DNA from: an uncultured Tenacibaculum sp.
Lineage (GTDB): Bacteria > Bacteroidota > Bacteroidia > Flavobacteriales > Flavobacteriaceae
Direction of reading: 5' to 3'
Assembly: GCA_947501615.1 (NCBI GenBank)
Contig: CANMWK010000011.1
Coordinates: 62,001-126,000, forward strand
DNA length: 64,000 bases
Part shown: piece after piece, positions 1 to 8,631 of the stretch
How the letters are laid out: every line of letters starts with the position of its first letter
Numbering within the stretch: position 1 is the first letter of the stretch
Notes under the pieces: generated by a model
Told to the model about the DNA's origin: nothing
Database searches by the model: none
Seen by the model: only the letters and a program-made list of their open reading frames with translations
Position numbers and translations under genes: made by a program

Positions 1-411
1 TAATACGTATCCACTTAAGGCAACTACATGCTGAACCTTATTCGGATAACGTAAACTTAACCCATAACTAAGAATAGCGCCTTGACTAAAACCAAGTAAA
101 AATGTTTTATTTGTGTTGTATTTCGTTTTTATTTCATCAATAAAAGTTGCGATTTTATCAACAGATTGGCTCGCTTGTTTTGTATCTGAAAACTTATCGT
201 TATTTGCATCAAAATTAATAGCATACCAGGCATAACCGCCATAACCCATTTCATATGGAGCTCTAACTGTAATTATTAAGAGTTCATCTGGTAGCTCTTC
301 AGCAAACGAAAATAAATCATCCTCATTACTCCCATATCCATGAAGTAAAATTAATACATTCGGATTTTCAATAGCAGTCTTAGGTGCTCTTTCTTTATAA
401 AATAAACTCAT
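1..411 (-). CDS. Alpha/beta hydrolase (carboxylesterase/phospholipase family), 5' part
   Basis: The N-terminal 137 residues of a gene that continues past the left edge of the window. The protein starts MSLFYKERAPK. It has the oxyanion-side motif LILLHGYGSNEDDL near residue 22 and the nucleophile elbow G-F-S-Q-G at residues 107-111 (Ser109). Both are typical of the carboxylesterase/phospholipase (YpfH/EstB-like) branch of alpha/beta hydrolases. There is no signal peptide, so it is probably a cytoplasmic serine esterase of unknown substrate. The catalytic Asp and His lie beyond the window. The ATG at 409-411 is the first good start. The gene runs in the same direction as the dihydroorotase-like gene upstream of it but is separated from it by about 150 bp, so it may have its own promoter. 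Confidence 0.85.
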   Translation of the reverse strand, partial: MSLFYKERAPKTAIENPNVLILLHGYGSNEDDLFSFAEELPDELLIITVRAPYEMGYGGYAWYAINFDANNDKFSDTKQASQSVDKIATFIDEIKTKYNTNKTFLLGFSQGAILSYGLSLRYPNKVQHVVALSGYVL

Positions 412-560
412 TGTTTGAACTTTTTCACTAAAACCTTTTGGTGTTCATAATAGTATAAAAACTAAGAGAAATCTTTAAGTAATGCTATCGTTGTATAACG
501 ATTAAAAACAAGTAAAGAACATTAGTTTTTAGGGAATATGAAAAAAGATTTTTTACAGTG

Positions 561-1820
561 TTAGTTATTTAAAATTAATTGTTGGTTGGCATAAATACCA
601 TATGCTTTTCCTTTTAGTTTTTCTCCAATAAAAATGCTATTCTTTGAAGTAGATAAAATCTGTGTTTCATCAAAAATGGTTTCTGTATCTGTTGTGAACA
701 ATGTGATTTCAGCTTTAGCATTAACTTCAATTGTAGAATTTTCAATCCCAAATATATGTTTAGGGTTTACCGTTAAACATTTTACAATAGTGTTTATATC
801 TAATACTTTAGTTAAAGCTCCAAAAACAGTTTCTAAACCAATAGTACCATCCTTAGCAATAGAAAACTCTACTTTTTTATCTTCAATATCTATAGGATTA
901 TGATCTGAGGTTATACTATCTATAGTACCATTTTTTACACCATCAAGTAAAGCTTTAGTATCTTCTTCAGTTCGTAAAGGTGGGTTAACTTTTACTCTAG
1001 CATCAAAACCTTCCAGTTTTTCGTCAGTTAATAAAAGGTTATGCACAGCAACACTACAACTAACATTTAAACCTTTTTGTTTTGCTTCCTGAATAAGTTG
1101 TACTGACTTTTTTGTAGAAATTGTTGGAATATGTAATTTCCCTCCAGTATACTCTAGCAAAAATAAATCTCGTGCTATTTGAATTTCTTCTGCTAAAGCT
1201 GGTATTCCCTTTAATCCTAATCTGGTAGCATTTACACCTTCATGCGCTACACCTTCACCAGCGATACTTTTATTTTTTGGATAACTAAATACAAGACCAT
1301 TAAAATTTTGAGCGTATAATAATGCTATTTTTAATAAGTTATCGTTTAGTATAGGTTTTTTATAATCACCAAAAGCAATAGCACCAGATTGTTGCATATC
1401 GTATAGTTCAGCCATTTCTTTGCCTTCACTTTTTTGTGTTAAAGCTCCTATAGGATGAAGTGTAACAGCTTTATTTGTAGCCTTATGGATTAGATATTCT
1501 ACAGCAGATTTAGAATCTGTTATAGGTTGTGTATTTGGATGTACTGCTATTCTTGTAAAGCCCGATTTAGCAGCTACTGTAAGTCCGTTATCAATAGTTT
1601 CTCGTTCTTCATATCCAGGTTCACCAAGGCAAGTACTTGTATCAAACCAACCAGAAGAAACATGAAGATTATCAAGATTTACAATTGTATAATTTTCTTT
1701 TGTATCTATAGTATCACTAATCTCGGTAATAATTCCATCAGAAATTAAAATGTCTTTAACGCTGTTATGAAAAGGACTTGATGGGTCTATTATTTTCGCA
1801 GATTTTATAAGCGTGGTCAT
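561..1820 (-). CDS. Dihydroorotase-like protein lacking metal ligands (PyrC-like)
   Basis: A 419-residue amidohydrolase-fold protein aligned end to end with class I dihydroorotases: an LGEPGYEERETI stretch at 65-76, a GLKGIPALAEE region and a C-terminal NPKHIFGIE. Active dihydroorotases have H-x-H before L-R-E-P-G; here the positions read S62-T-C64. The usual H-x-E-D stretch reads SYPK, the D-D before G-x-P reads DY, and H-V-S-T reads T-I-S-T. Only the late S-D-H is kept. By family knowledge it should bind no zinc and be inactive, comparable to the non-catalytic PyrC' that scaffolds aspartate transcarbamoylase in Pseudomonas. That role here is inference. Its ATG overlaps the TGA of the BatA-like gene by 4 bases, so the two are probably translationally coupled. 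Confidence 0.85.
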   Translation of the reverse strand: MTTLIKSAKIIDPSSPFHNSVKDILISDGIITEISDTIDTKENYTIVNLDNLHVSSGWFDTSTCLGEPGYEERETIDNGLTVAAKSGFTRIAVHPNTQPITDSKSAVEYLIHKATNKAVTLHPIGALTQKSEGKEMAELYDMQQSGAIAFGDYKKPILNDNLLKIALLYAQNFNGLVFSYPKNKSIAGEGVAHEGVNATRLGLKGIPALAEEIQIARDLFLLEYTGGKLHIPTISTKKSVQLIQEAKQKGLNVSCSVAVHNLLLTDEKLEGFDARVKVNPPLRTEEDTKALLDGVKNGTIDSITSDHNPIDIEDKKVEFSIAKDGTIGLETVFGALTKVLDINTIVKCLTVNPKHIFGIENSTIEVNAKAEITLFTTDTETIFDETQILSTSKNSIFIGEKLKGKAYGIYANQQLILNN

Positions 1821-3748
1821 ACTTTAAAGTATTTTAATATCAAAATTTCCAAAAGCAAAGATACAATGGCAAGAATTAAAAACCATTTCCAAAACGATTG
1901 AACTTTATATTTTGAATCAATTTTTTTTAAACTATCTTTTAATGAGTTATTTATAGTGATGTTTTTAGCTTTAATATCACTTAAATTTAAATAGTTTAAA
2001 GAGCTTTCTGATATTGGATTGTTATAAGCTATGGTTTGAATTTTATCATTTCCTTTAAAGATGTCATAAAACCCATTTCGATCAGGCAATTCATCTGTAT
2101 TTAATTTTACTTTCGATTGAAAAGTCTGTTGTAAAGGAATGAATGATGTATGTTTATTTTTTATGGTTAAAATATCATCTTTCTCTAATTGAGTCGTGAT
2201 TTCTATAGTATTCGGTTTTGCGACATGATAATATAGTTGCGTAAGTTGTAAACTTTGTTTTCCCATATTATAAAACACAGGAACAACTAGAGGAGAATTA
2301 GTAAAGTTACTATTTGCTTTGTCTAAAGGAGAAGAAAACCAATATACTTTTGCATTAAATGTATTAATTTCTTGTAAAAAACTTTCTTCATTTTCATAAG
2401 ATATAATGGTACTAGCCCTAGAGAAGTTTGAGTTAAACGACGTGTTAGTATTCGGATACTGAAAGTTATTTACTTTTTTATCAAATACATTTTTAAATAA
2501 AGGGTGTTTAAAATTTATGGTAGTAATTTTTAAAGAATCTACCTTTTTAGTTGCAATTTTTCCAATACCTAATGTTTTTAAGAGCGTATTATACGATTTA
2601 AATTCTGCCTTAGCATTAGGAATGATAGTGAGGCTTCCTCCATTCTTTATATAATCAACTAAGCTTTTATGTAAACTTTCAGGTATTCTGGTTAATTCAT
2701 TTAAAACAATAAGTTGTTGTTTAGATATAGCACTGTAATTTACATTTTGTATAGTTGAAGGAGTAAAGTTAAATTGATCAGTGGTGAATATTCTAGATAA
2801 AAACTCATTATTATCGCCAATAGCTAAAACATTAATTTTTTCATTAGCATGAATAGAAAAAAAGAAATGATTGTCAAATTCAAAAGTATCATTAAAATCA
2901 ATCTTAACATCACCAGAGTAGTTACTTAAGTTTTCAATAGCGAAATTGATTGTTTTTTCAGCATTCTTTTCTATGGTAAACGTTTGTTTACTAATCAGTA
3001 CCTTTCCGTTATAAATAGCAATAGGCACATTTTCTTTTTTACTGCCTTGGTTTTTAATCTTAATATTTATAGTGTTTTTAGCATTCGTATTGGTTTTAAG
3101 GAATACACTATCTATTGCTAAGTTTTCTCTTTTTTCAGGTAGAATTTGAGTTAAGGTAATAGGAAAAGAAACGTTATTTAAAATAGCAGGTGTTGTATTT
3201 TGAAAATCTGAAACTATAATATTTTCTGTGCTTTCATTAATATTTGCTAGTTTTAATAAGATGTCATTTGCCGATATGCTTTGAACAGTGTTTTTTATGT
3301 TGAATGCTATTTTCTTTAACTCATCACCAGAAATATTTTGATATATATTCGTGTTTGTTACAAGAGAGTAGGTGTTACTTGATACACTATTTTCTGCGAT
3401 TTCTTGTGCGGCAATTTTTAAAAGATTTCCTTTAGACCCTTTTGCATTTGTACTTAAAGAATTATCTAAATAAATAGCAATATGATTTTTGGTGTTTGCG
3501 ATTTCTTTATTGCTGAAAAAAGGTTGAGCAAAAGCAAGCACTAATGCACTAATAAGTAGTAAACGAGTACATAGCACTAGCCATTTTTTTAATTGAGAGC
3601 TTTTTCTGTTTTTAATTACTAAATTCTCTAAAAACGCAACATTAGTAAAAGGTACTTTTTTAAATTTTCGTAATTGAAATAAGTGTACTAGAATAGGAAT
3701 GATTAATAGGAATAAGAAATATAAAATTTCTGGATGTTTAAATTGCAT
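1817..3748 (-). CDS. BatA-like membrane protein with von Willebrand A domain
   Basis: 643 residues. It opens with the Bacteroidota BatA N-terminal double-transmembrane domain (FKHPEILYFLFLLIIPILVHLF, then a second helix at about 55-75). A VWA-like domain follows, whose MIDAS motif is D95-x-S97-x-S99. A glutamine-amidotransferase-like middle section is followed by a final membrane helix at about 618-637. Most of the protein should therefore face the periplasm and be anchored at both ends. Proteins of this type sit near the Bat aerotolerance family, but no other bat gene is visible here. The stop codon overlaps the start of the dihydroorotase-like gene (ATGA), which is unusual company for a VWA membrane protein. 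The start ATG lies directly before the N-terminal domain. Confidence 0.85.
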   Translation of the reverse strand: MQFKHPEILYFLFLLIIPILVHLFQLRKFKKVPFTNVAFLENLVIKNRKSSQLKKWLVLCTRLLLISALVLAFAQPFFSNKEIANTKNHIAIYLDNSLSTNAKGSKGNLLKIAAQEIAENSVSSNTYSLVTNTNIYQNISGDELKKIAFNIKNTVQSISANDILLKLANINESTENIIVSDFQNTTPAILNNVSFPITLTQILPEKRENLAIDSVFLKTNTNAKNTINIKIKNQGSKKENVPIAIYNGKVLISKQTFTIEKNAEKTINFAIENLSNYSGDVKIDFNDTFEFDNHFFFSIHANEKINVLAIGDNNEFLSRIFTTDQFNFTPSTIQNVNYSAISKQQLIVLNELTRIPESLHKSLVDYIKNGGSLTIIPNAKAEFKSYNTLLKTLGIGKIATKKVDSLKITTINFKHPLFKNVFDKKVNNFQYPNTNTSFNSNFSRASTIISYENEESFLQEINTFNAKVYWFSSPLDKANSNFTNSPLVVPVFYNMGKQSLQLTQLYYHVAKPNTIEITTQLEKDDILTIKNKHTSFIPLQQTFQSKVKLNTDELPDRNGFYDIFKGNDKIQTIAYNNPISESSLNYLNLSDIKAKNITINNSLKDSLKKIDSKYKVQSFWKWFLILAIVSLLLEILILKYFKV

Positions 3749-3862
3749 TATAGACGATTTATGATGTAAAAATAGAAAATAGATTTAATAAAGTTTTGTT
3801 AAGATGAATTCAAGTTGTAAGCAAAGCATTAAATTTGTTACTTTACTCAAAACAATTAGCTA

Positions 3863-5476
3863 ATGTCGTTATCCGAGTGTGAGTGTAGTACGTATATACC
3901 ATTTCAAAAAACAGGTTTTTTTTCTAGAATGATGTGTGATTATTTGGAGAAAGCAGAAAAGTTAACTCGTTTTTATCATAATTATCCGAATAAAAAAGGA
4001 TTTCAAAATCAAATTTTAGAAAAAAAAGATACATTTTCTAAATTGAACAGAACAGTTTTAGTTGAGGTTTTAAAAGAGCAATACAAAGAAGAAAAAGTCT
4101 CGGAAAGTACAAGAAAGCATATTGAGTTACTTTCCCTGGACAACACCTTTACAATAACAACAGGACATCAATTAAACTTATTTACAGGGCCATTATATTT
4201 CTTATATAAAATTATTTCAGCCATTAATTTAGCTGAAGAATTAACAGCAACATATCCTAACGAAAATTTTGTTCCTGTATATTGGATGGCTACAGAAGAT
4301 CATGATTTTGATGAAATTAATTATTTTAATTTTAAAGGTAGAAAAGTACAATGGAATTCAGATCAGCAAGGTGGAGTAGGACGATTTAGTACAGAGGGAT
4401 TATCTGAAGTTTTTGAAGCTTTTTCTAAAGAATTAGGGAATTCTAGAAACGCCCAATTTTTAAAAGAGTTATTTACTGAAGCCTATATAAAACATGATAA
4501 ACTTGCCGATGCGACGAGATATATTGCAAATACATTATTTGCAGAGTTTGGCCTTGTTGTAATTGATGCTGATGATACGAGATTGAAATCATTATTTAAA
4601 CCATATATTTTAAAAGATTTACTAACATCTGTCTCTTTTGAACATGTTACACAAACAAATAAAGAATTAGAAGTTGTAGATTATAAAATTCAGGTAAACC
4701 CAAGAGAAATCAACTTGTTTTATCTTACAGATAATTTAAGAGAACGAATTGTTTTTGAAGATGATGTATATAAAGTTAATAATACAACTTTAAGTTTTTC
4801 TAAAGAAGAAATTTTTGAAGAGGTAGAAAAGTATCCTGAACGATTTTCACCAAATGTTATTATGAGACCTTTGTATCAAGAAGTTATTTTACCTAATTTA
4901 TGTTACATTGGTGGAGGAGGAGAGTTGGCATATTGGATGCAGTTGAAAACATATTTTGAAGCTGTTGAAGTGCCTTTTCCAATTCTTTTACTACGTAATT
5001 CAGTTCAAGTAATTAGCCAAAAACAGTATGGAAAGTTAGAAAAACTTTCTATATCTATAGAAGAGTTGTTTTTAAAACAGCAAGACTTATTAGCCAAAAA
5101 AGTAACTGAAAATGCAGAGGTGAGTTTTAATTTTGAGCAACAAAAAAGTGTTTTAGAAGAACAATTTACTAGTTTAAGGACTGTTGCATCACAAACAGAT
5201 GCATCTTTTATTGGGGCTGTGAATGCCCAAGAGAAGAAACAAATAAAAGGATTAGAAAATTTAAGAAAGCGGCTGTTAAGAGCAGAAAAAAGAAAGCAAT
5301 CGGATGTAGTAAGTAGAATTACAAAATTACAGGACGAAATATTACCAAATCAAAGTTTAGAAGAACGTAAACGTAATTTCTCAATGTATTATTTAGAGTA
5401 TGGAAAAGATTTTATTCCAACTCTTAAAAAGGAATTAAAACCATTACAATTAGAGTTTTTTGTGTTGGTGAAATAA
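3863..5476 (+). CDS. bshC: Bacillithiol biosynthesis cysteine-adding enzyme BshC
   Basis: 537 residues, full length for BshC. It has the N-terminal I-P-F-Q-K-T-G-x-F-S segment, the T-T-G-H-Q-L-N-L-F-T-G-P motif from residue 99, and the V-P-V-Y-W-M-A-T-E-D-H-D-F-D-E motif. These are diagnostic of the family that adds cysteine to glucosaminyl-malate in the last step of bacillithiol synthesis. A long charged helical part (about 390-490) matches the family's coiled coil. It is transcribed alone and followed by a strong hairpin terminator. Its presence indicates that the cell's low-molecular-weight thiol is bacillithiol, which bears on the GshB-like gene at 44221. Confidence 0.95.
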   Translation: MSLSECECSTYIPFQKTGFFSRMMCDYLEKAEKLTRFYHNYPNKKGFQNQILEKKDTFSKLNRTVLVEVLKEQYKEEKVSESTRKHIELLSLDNTFTITTGHQLNLFTGPLYFLYKIISAINLAEELTATYPNENFVPVYWMATEDHDFDEINYFNFKGRKVQWNSDQQGGVGRFSTEGLSEVFEAFSKELGNSRNAQFLKELFTEAYIKHDKLADATRYIANTLFAEFGLVVIDADDTRLKSLFKPYILKDLLTSVSFEHVTQTNKELEVVDYKIQVNPREINLFYLTDNLRERIVFEDDVYKVNNTTLSFSKEEIFEEVEKYPERFSPNVIMRPLYQEVILPNLCYIGGGGELAYWMQLKTYFEAVEVPFPILLLRNSVQVISQKQYGKLEKLSISIEELFLKQQDLLAKKVTENAEVSFNFEQQKSVLEEQFTSLRTVASQTDASFIGAVNAQEKKQIKGLENLRKRLLRAEKRKQSDVVSRITKLQDEILPNQSLEERKRNFSMYYLEYGKDFIPTLKKELKPLQLEFFVLVK

Positions 5477-5510
5477 AAACTCAAATTTTAGAGAATTTGT
5501 ATCATAAAGA

Positions 5511-5546
5511 AAAAGGACTTGAAAATTTATTTCAAGTCCTTTTTTA
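5511..5546 (+). terminator. Rho-independent terminator after bshC
   Basis: A perfect 14-base stem (5511-5524 pairs with 5530-5543) around a five-base loop. The right arm ends in a T run. It lies 34 bases after the bshC stop codon. Confidence 0.85.
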
Positions 5547-5614
5547 GATGGTTCTAGTGTTTTAATAAGAATAGTTTAGTATATGACAAAAACTTAAAAA
5601 TAATTTTTCGTAGT

Positions 5615-5690
5615 CAAGGTCGAGCGTAGTCGAGACCTTGTTATTGTTAGAAATTTTAATAAAAACCTCTCGACTTCGCTCGAGGTGACA
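5615..5690. repeat. Pair of inverted TCGAC-rich intergenic repeats
   Basis: Two copies of a GC-rich unit lie in opposite orientation in an AT-rich spacer: GGTCGAGCGTAGTCGAGACC at 5619-5638 and CCTCTCGACTTCGCTCGAGG at 5666-5685. The reverse complement of the first matches the second over TCTCGACTnCGCTCGA. Each copy is partly palindromic (CAAGGTC pairs with GACCTTG at 5615-5640). From general familiarity, similar CTCGACTnCGCTCGAG units recur between genes of many marine flavobacteria, so this looks like a REP/MITE-like dispersed repeat rather than a gene-specific site. Confidence 0.7.
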
Positions 5691-5774
5691 AGACAAACCT
5701 GTTTCTAAATAAGATTTTAATTTTTAGATACATACACTAAAATGTATTTTTTATCATGTACAAAGTAAGAATAG

Positions 5775-6680
5775 TTATATAATTAATTTTTGTCCGATTC
5801 TTAATGTCGTTGTTTTTCTAATTTTATTGGTTTTACAAATACGACTTATCGAAGTACGATTTTTATAAGCAATACCAGATAATGTGTCCCCTCTTTTTAC
5901 AATATACACCTTACGTTTACGTTTTTTATAAGCTATAGCTTTTTCATAAGAGTTTAAAGTAACTAATTTGCTTTGTCTTTTTGAACTATGGTAATACGTT
6001 GTAGCCCAGTCTTGAGTTACCCATAAATTCTTGGCTCTAATTTTATAATCTGTTTTAAAATTTAATACATATTCAGGGTTAATAGCAATTCCTTTATATC
6101 GAGTTTCTAAATGTAAATGACTACCTCTAGATCTCCCAGAATTTCCTCCTAAAGCAATAACTTGCCCTTTCTGAACGAAGTCATTTTTTTTCACTTTAAA
6201 ACCAGATAAATGTGCATAAACTGTTTCTAAGCCATTAGTATGTCTTATGACAACTGTTTTTCCATATCCAGTGCTCCTCCCAGCAAAACGAACTTTACCA
6301 GGCAAAATACTAAACACACTATCTCCAGTTTCTAAATCAATATCAATACCTCTATGAGGTCTGTTTTTTCTCCAACCATAACGAGAAGTAATAACATGTT
6401 TTTTTCCGACTGGAGAAGCATAAGTAGTATCAGAAAATACAATCTCAAAAGGAAACTTTATGTTAGGATTTCTATACGCAGTAAATTGAGAAGTAACCCA
6501 GTTTTCTGTAAAGCATGTATTAGTAAACTCCTTTTTCAGAGTATCTTTTTTTACGCTATTATTTTTTAAATACTTACTGTAGCTTTCTGCAATTTTTATG
6601 TTTTTTAATTTTTTCTGAGCTGAAATAGTTAGAGTGTTACAAATAATGAGTAGTAGATAAATAGTTTTTTTCATTTTCAA
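5775..6680 (-). CDS. Secreted M23 peptidase with C-terminal LysM domain
   Basis: 301 residues. A signal peptide (hydrophobic 6-19, cleavage near TISAQ) leads to a M23/LytM endopeptidase domain with the zinc ligands H109-x3-D113 and H188-L-H190. A LysM peptidoglycan-binding module occupies about 257-301 (YIVKRGDTLSGIA). The family cleaves peptide cross-bridges of peptidoglycan in the periplasm, and the LysM tail would hold it on the sacculus. It lies 24 bases after the M56-M23 fusion gene on the same strand and is probably the last gene of the blaI operon. Starts at M1 or M3 are both possible. Confidence 0.9.
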   Translation of the reverse strand: MKMKKTIYLLLIICNTLTISAQKKLKNIKIAESYSKYLKNNSVKKDTLKKEFTNTCFTENWVTSQFTAYRNPNIKFPFEIVFSDTTYASPVGKKHVITSRYGWRKNRPHRGIDIDLETGDSVFSILPGKVRFAGRSTGYGKTVVIRHTNGLETVYAHLSGFKVKKNDFVQKGQVIALGGNSGRSRGSHLHLETRYKGIAINPEYVLNFKTDYKIRAKNLWVTQDWATTYYHSSKRQSKLVTLNSYEKAIAYKKRKRKVYIVKRGDTLSGIAYKNRTSISRICKTNKIRKTTTLRIGQKLII

Positions 6681-6704
6681 TTAAAAAATTATGTGTTTTT
6701 ATAG

Positions 6705-8009
6705 TTATTTTACAAAGTTTAAAGGGTCTAGGTTTTTATTGTTATGCTTTACTTCGTAATGTAAATGAGGTCCTTTCGATAATCCTGTATCGCCAGTATA
6801 ACCTATTACTTCTCCTTTTTTTACAAACGCTCCTTTTTCAAGTTTAAAACTGTCTAAATGCGCATACCAAGTTTCATACCCTTTAGCATGACTAATAATA
6901 ATTAAGTTCCCCCAATTTCCTTGGTAAGAAGCATTAGAAAGAACTCCGTCTGCTGTAGCAACTACTGGTGTACCAATTGTAGCTCTAATATCTATACCTT
7001 GATGAACCTTGGCTTTCTTATGCTTATTAAAATGCCTTAGTTTACCAAAATGTGAAGTGATATCAGCAACAGTTTTATTTTGAATTGGAAAAATAGAAGG
7101 AATTGAACTATGATTGGTAGTTATGATAGGTAAATTATTGTTAAAACCATTTTTATTGAATGAAAGTGAACAGATAGCAACAATAGGAATTAGGATTAAG
7201 TATTTAGTTTTATGTAGCGTGTTTGTTTTGTTTTTTAAAATCATTTCTAGTCTTTGTTTAATTATAGGTTGTTTAAAATAACTGTATAATTTTACATTCG
7301 TTTTAGTGTTAATTTCCTTTTTAAGTAGCTTCAAATAAGCTATTATATTCACTTTATTTGTATGTAATACTTCTTCATCTACTTGAAATTCATGTACAGT
7401 TTTTAATGATTTTCTGAAATAATATACAACTGGATTAAACCAAAATAGGACAAGGTATATTTCGGTAAGTAGAAGATCTAATGTATGTTTGAAATCAACA
7501 TGTTTTTTTTCATGTTCAATAATTAGTGTATCTATATTATCTTGAATTGATTTAGGAATAAATATCCAATTAAAACAAGAGAATACTTCAGTAATATTGG
7601 CGTAAATGAAGGTGTATTTACCAGATTGTTTTACATGAGATTTATTCTTTAAACGTATAAGTTTTTGAATAGATTTAATTAGAGAAAAAAGAGTAATGCT
7701 AACTCCAAGGAAATAAATTATTATTAAGATAATTGAATAATTGACACTTTCTTTTAATGCTTGAATTTCAATTATGTTTTTAGTAATTAATGGAGAGATA
7801 TTAATGAATTTTGGGATATTAATAACACCAGTATTTATAGGTGTAAAAAAATCTATAAGAGTTAGAAGGATTGAAATAGGAATAAATAATAATAATATAT
7901 ATCTATTTAACTGAAAAAAAGTAAATTTCCTTAATAACAGTAAATAAACCAGATAAAAAATGATGAAAATAAAACTACTATATAAAAGGAATGCTAAATA
8001 ACTATTCAT
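6705..8009 (-). CDS. M56 (BlaR1/MecR1-type) membrane protease fused to M23 peptidase
   Basis: 434 residues. The N-terminal half is an M56 integral-membrane metalloprotease with several helices (about 5-25, 36-56, 88-112) and the zinc motif H166-E167-K-K-H170. A helix near 275-290 exports the C-terminus. Residues about 332-434 form an M23 peptidase with H336-x3-D340 and H415-L-H417. In BlaR1 the C-terminal sensor is a penicillin-binding domain; here a cell-wall hydrolase replaces it. This architecture is known in flavobacteria as M23/M56 peptidases. Substrate and ligand are not known. It overlaps the 3' end of the BlaI-type regulator by 8 bases, as expected for a sensor-repressor pair. Confidence 0.9.
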   Translation of the reverse strand: MNSYLAFLLYSSFIFIIFYLVYLLLLRKFTFFQLNRYILLLFIPISILLTLIDFFTPINTGVINIPKFINISPLITKNIIEIQALKESVNYSIILIIIYFLGVSITLFSLIKSIQKLIRLKNKSHVKQSGKYTFIYANITEVFSCFNWIFIPKSIQDNIDTLIIEHEKKHVDFKHTLDLLLTEIYLVLFWFNPVVYYFRKSLKTVHEFQVDEEVLHTNKVNIIAYLKLLKKEINTKTNVKLYSYFKQPIIKQRLEMILKNKTNTLHKTKYLILIPIVAICSLSFNKNGFNNNLPIITTNHSSIPSIFPIQNKTVADITSHFGKLRHFNKHKKAKVHQGIDIRATIGTPVVATADGVLSNASYQGNWGNLIIISHAKGYETWYAHLDSFKLEKGAFVKKGEVIGYTGDTGLSKGPHLHYEVKHNNKNLDPLNFVK

Positions 8010-8385
8010 CTTGTTCTTTTAAAGTTTGTATTTTCTTATCGATAAGTTCTTTAATTTCCTCTAATTCGGCAAGATTCAAGTTTTCATTTTTAGTAAAATG
8101 AGAAGCAAATTTACCTGCAGAACCATTAAAAAAACTAAATATTACATCGTTCATATACTCTTTAAAGTATTTGTTTTTACTTATTAAAGGATAGTATTCT
8201 CTTGTTTTACCAAAACTTTTATAGGCTATAAAGTTTTTCTTTACTAAAACTCGTACAACTGTAGAAATTGTAGTATAAGCTGGTTTGGGTTCAGGGAATT
8301 GATTCACAATATCTTTTAAGAATGCTTTTTTAAGCTTCCATAAATAATGCATTATTTGTTCCTCAGGCTTAGTTAATTTATTCAT
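8002..8385 (-). CDS. BlaI/MecI/CopY-family transcriptional repressor
   Basis: 127 residues beginning MNKLTKPEEQIMHYLWKLKK, the standard BlaI/MecI N-terminus, with a winged helix in the first 75 residues (YTTISTVVRVLVKKNF recognition region). The C-terminal dimerisation segment ends EEIKELIDKKIQTL. The family represses its own operon and is cleaved or released when the M56 partner is activated. I chose the ATG at 8385; an upstream TTG at 8406 would add seven unlikely residues. The start lies only five bases from a TATATTTG -7-like box, so the message may have almost no leader. A palindromic candidate operator is directly upstream. Confidence 0.9.
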   Translation of the reverse strand: MNKLTKPEEQIMHYLWKLKKAFLKDIVNQFPEPKPAYTTISTVVRVLVKKNFIAYKSFGKTREYYPLISKNKYFKEYMNDVIFSFFNGSAGKFASHFTKNENLNLAELEEIKELIDKKIQTLKEQDE

Positions 8386-8389
8386 ATGA

Positions 8390-8397
8390 CAAATATA
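8390..8397 (-). promoter_or_regulatory. Candidate -7 promoter box for the blaI operon
   Basis: On the minus strand it reads TATATTTG, a match to the Bacteroidota -7 consensus TAnnTTTG. It ends four bases before the ATG of the repressor gene, implying a very short or leaderless transcript. No TTG -33 element is at the right distance. Confidence 0.35.
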
Positions 8398-8410
8398 TAA
8401 AATCAATATA

Positions 8411-8428
8411 CTATAACTATAGTTGTAG
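8411..8428. promoter_or_regulatory. Candidate BlaI operator (dyad)
   Basis: CTATAACTATAGTTGTAG is an 18-base dyad: the left arm CTATAACTA pairs with TAGTTGTAG with one mismatch. BlaI/MecI proteins bind TACA/TGTA-type dyads in front of their own operon, and this site lies just upstream of the -7 box of the BlaI-type gene. That it is the operator is inference from position and symmetry. Confidence 0.55.
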
Positions 8429-8469
8429 TAATAAAAATATGTTAAAGTAGTTTAAGTATTAGAAAAAAC

Positions 8470-8631
8470 TTAATGAATCTGCCACAATACACTTAATATT
8501 AGTAAAATAGGTAGTGTTAATGAAACAATTATTGCGATTGAATTTAAAATTATACCAATAGAGAAATTAATTCTGTAAGAGTTGATTACATTAATTATAG
8601 AAGTAATTAATAAGATAATACAGGTAATCAT
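8470..8631 (-). CDS. Small two-helix membrane protein, 53 aa
   Basis: A 53-residue ORF starting MITCIILLITSIINVINSYR, with two hydrophobic stretches (about 3-16 and 24-50). Its ATG overlaps the TGA of the 40-residue ORF upstream (ATGA), so the two are either translationally coupled or the halves of one membrane protein split by a frameshift. No family recognised. Spacing from the blaI operon and from rsmD suggests a separate small unit. Confidence 0.45.
   Translation of the reverse strand: MITCIILLITSIINVINSYRINFSIGIILNSIAIIVSLTLPILLILSVLWQIH

Noticed and set aside
634..903. 89-codon plus-strand ORF inside the dihydroorotase-like gene
   Set aside because: Antisense shadow of a well supported gene; low-complexity translation with no motif.
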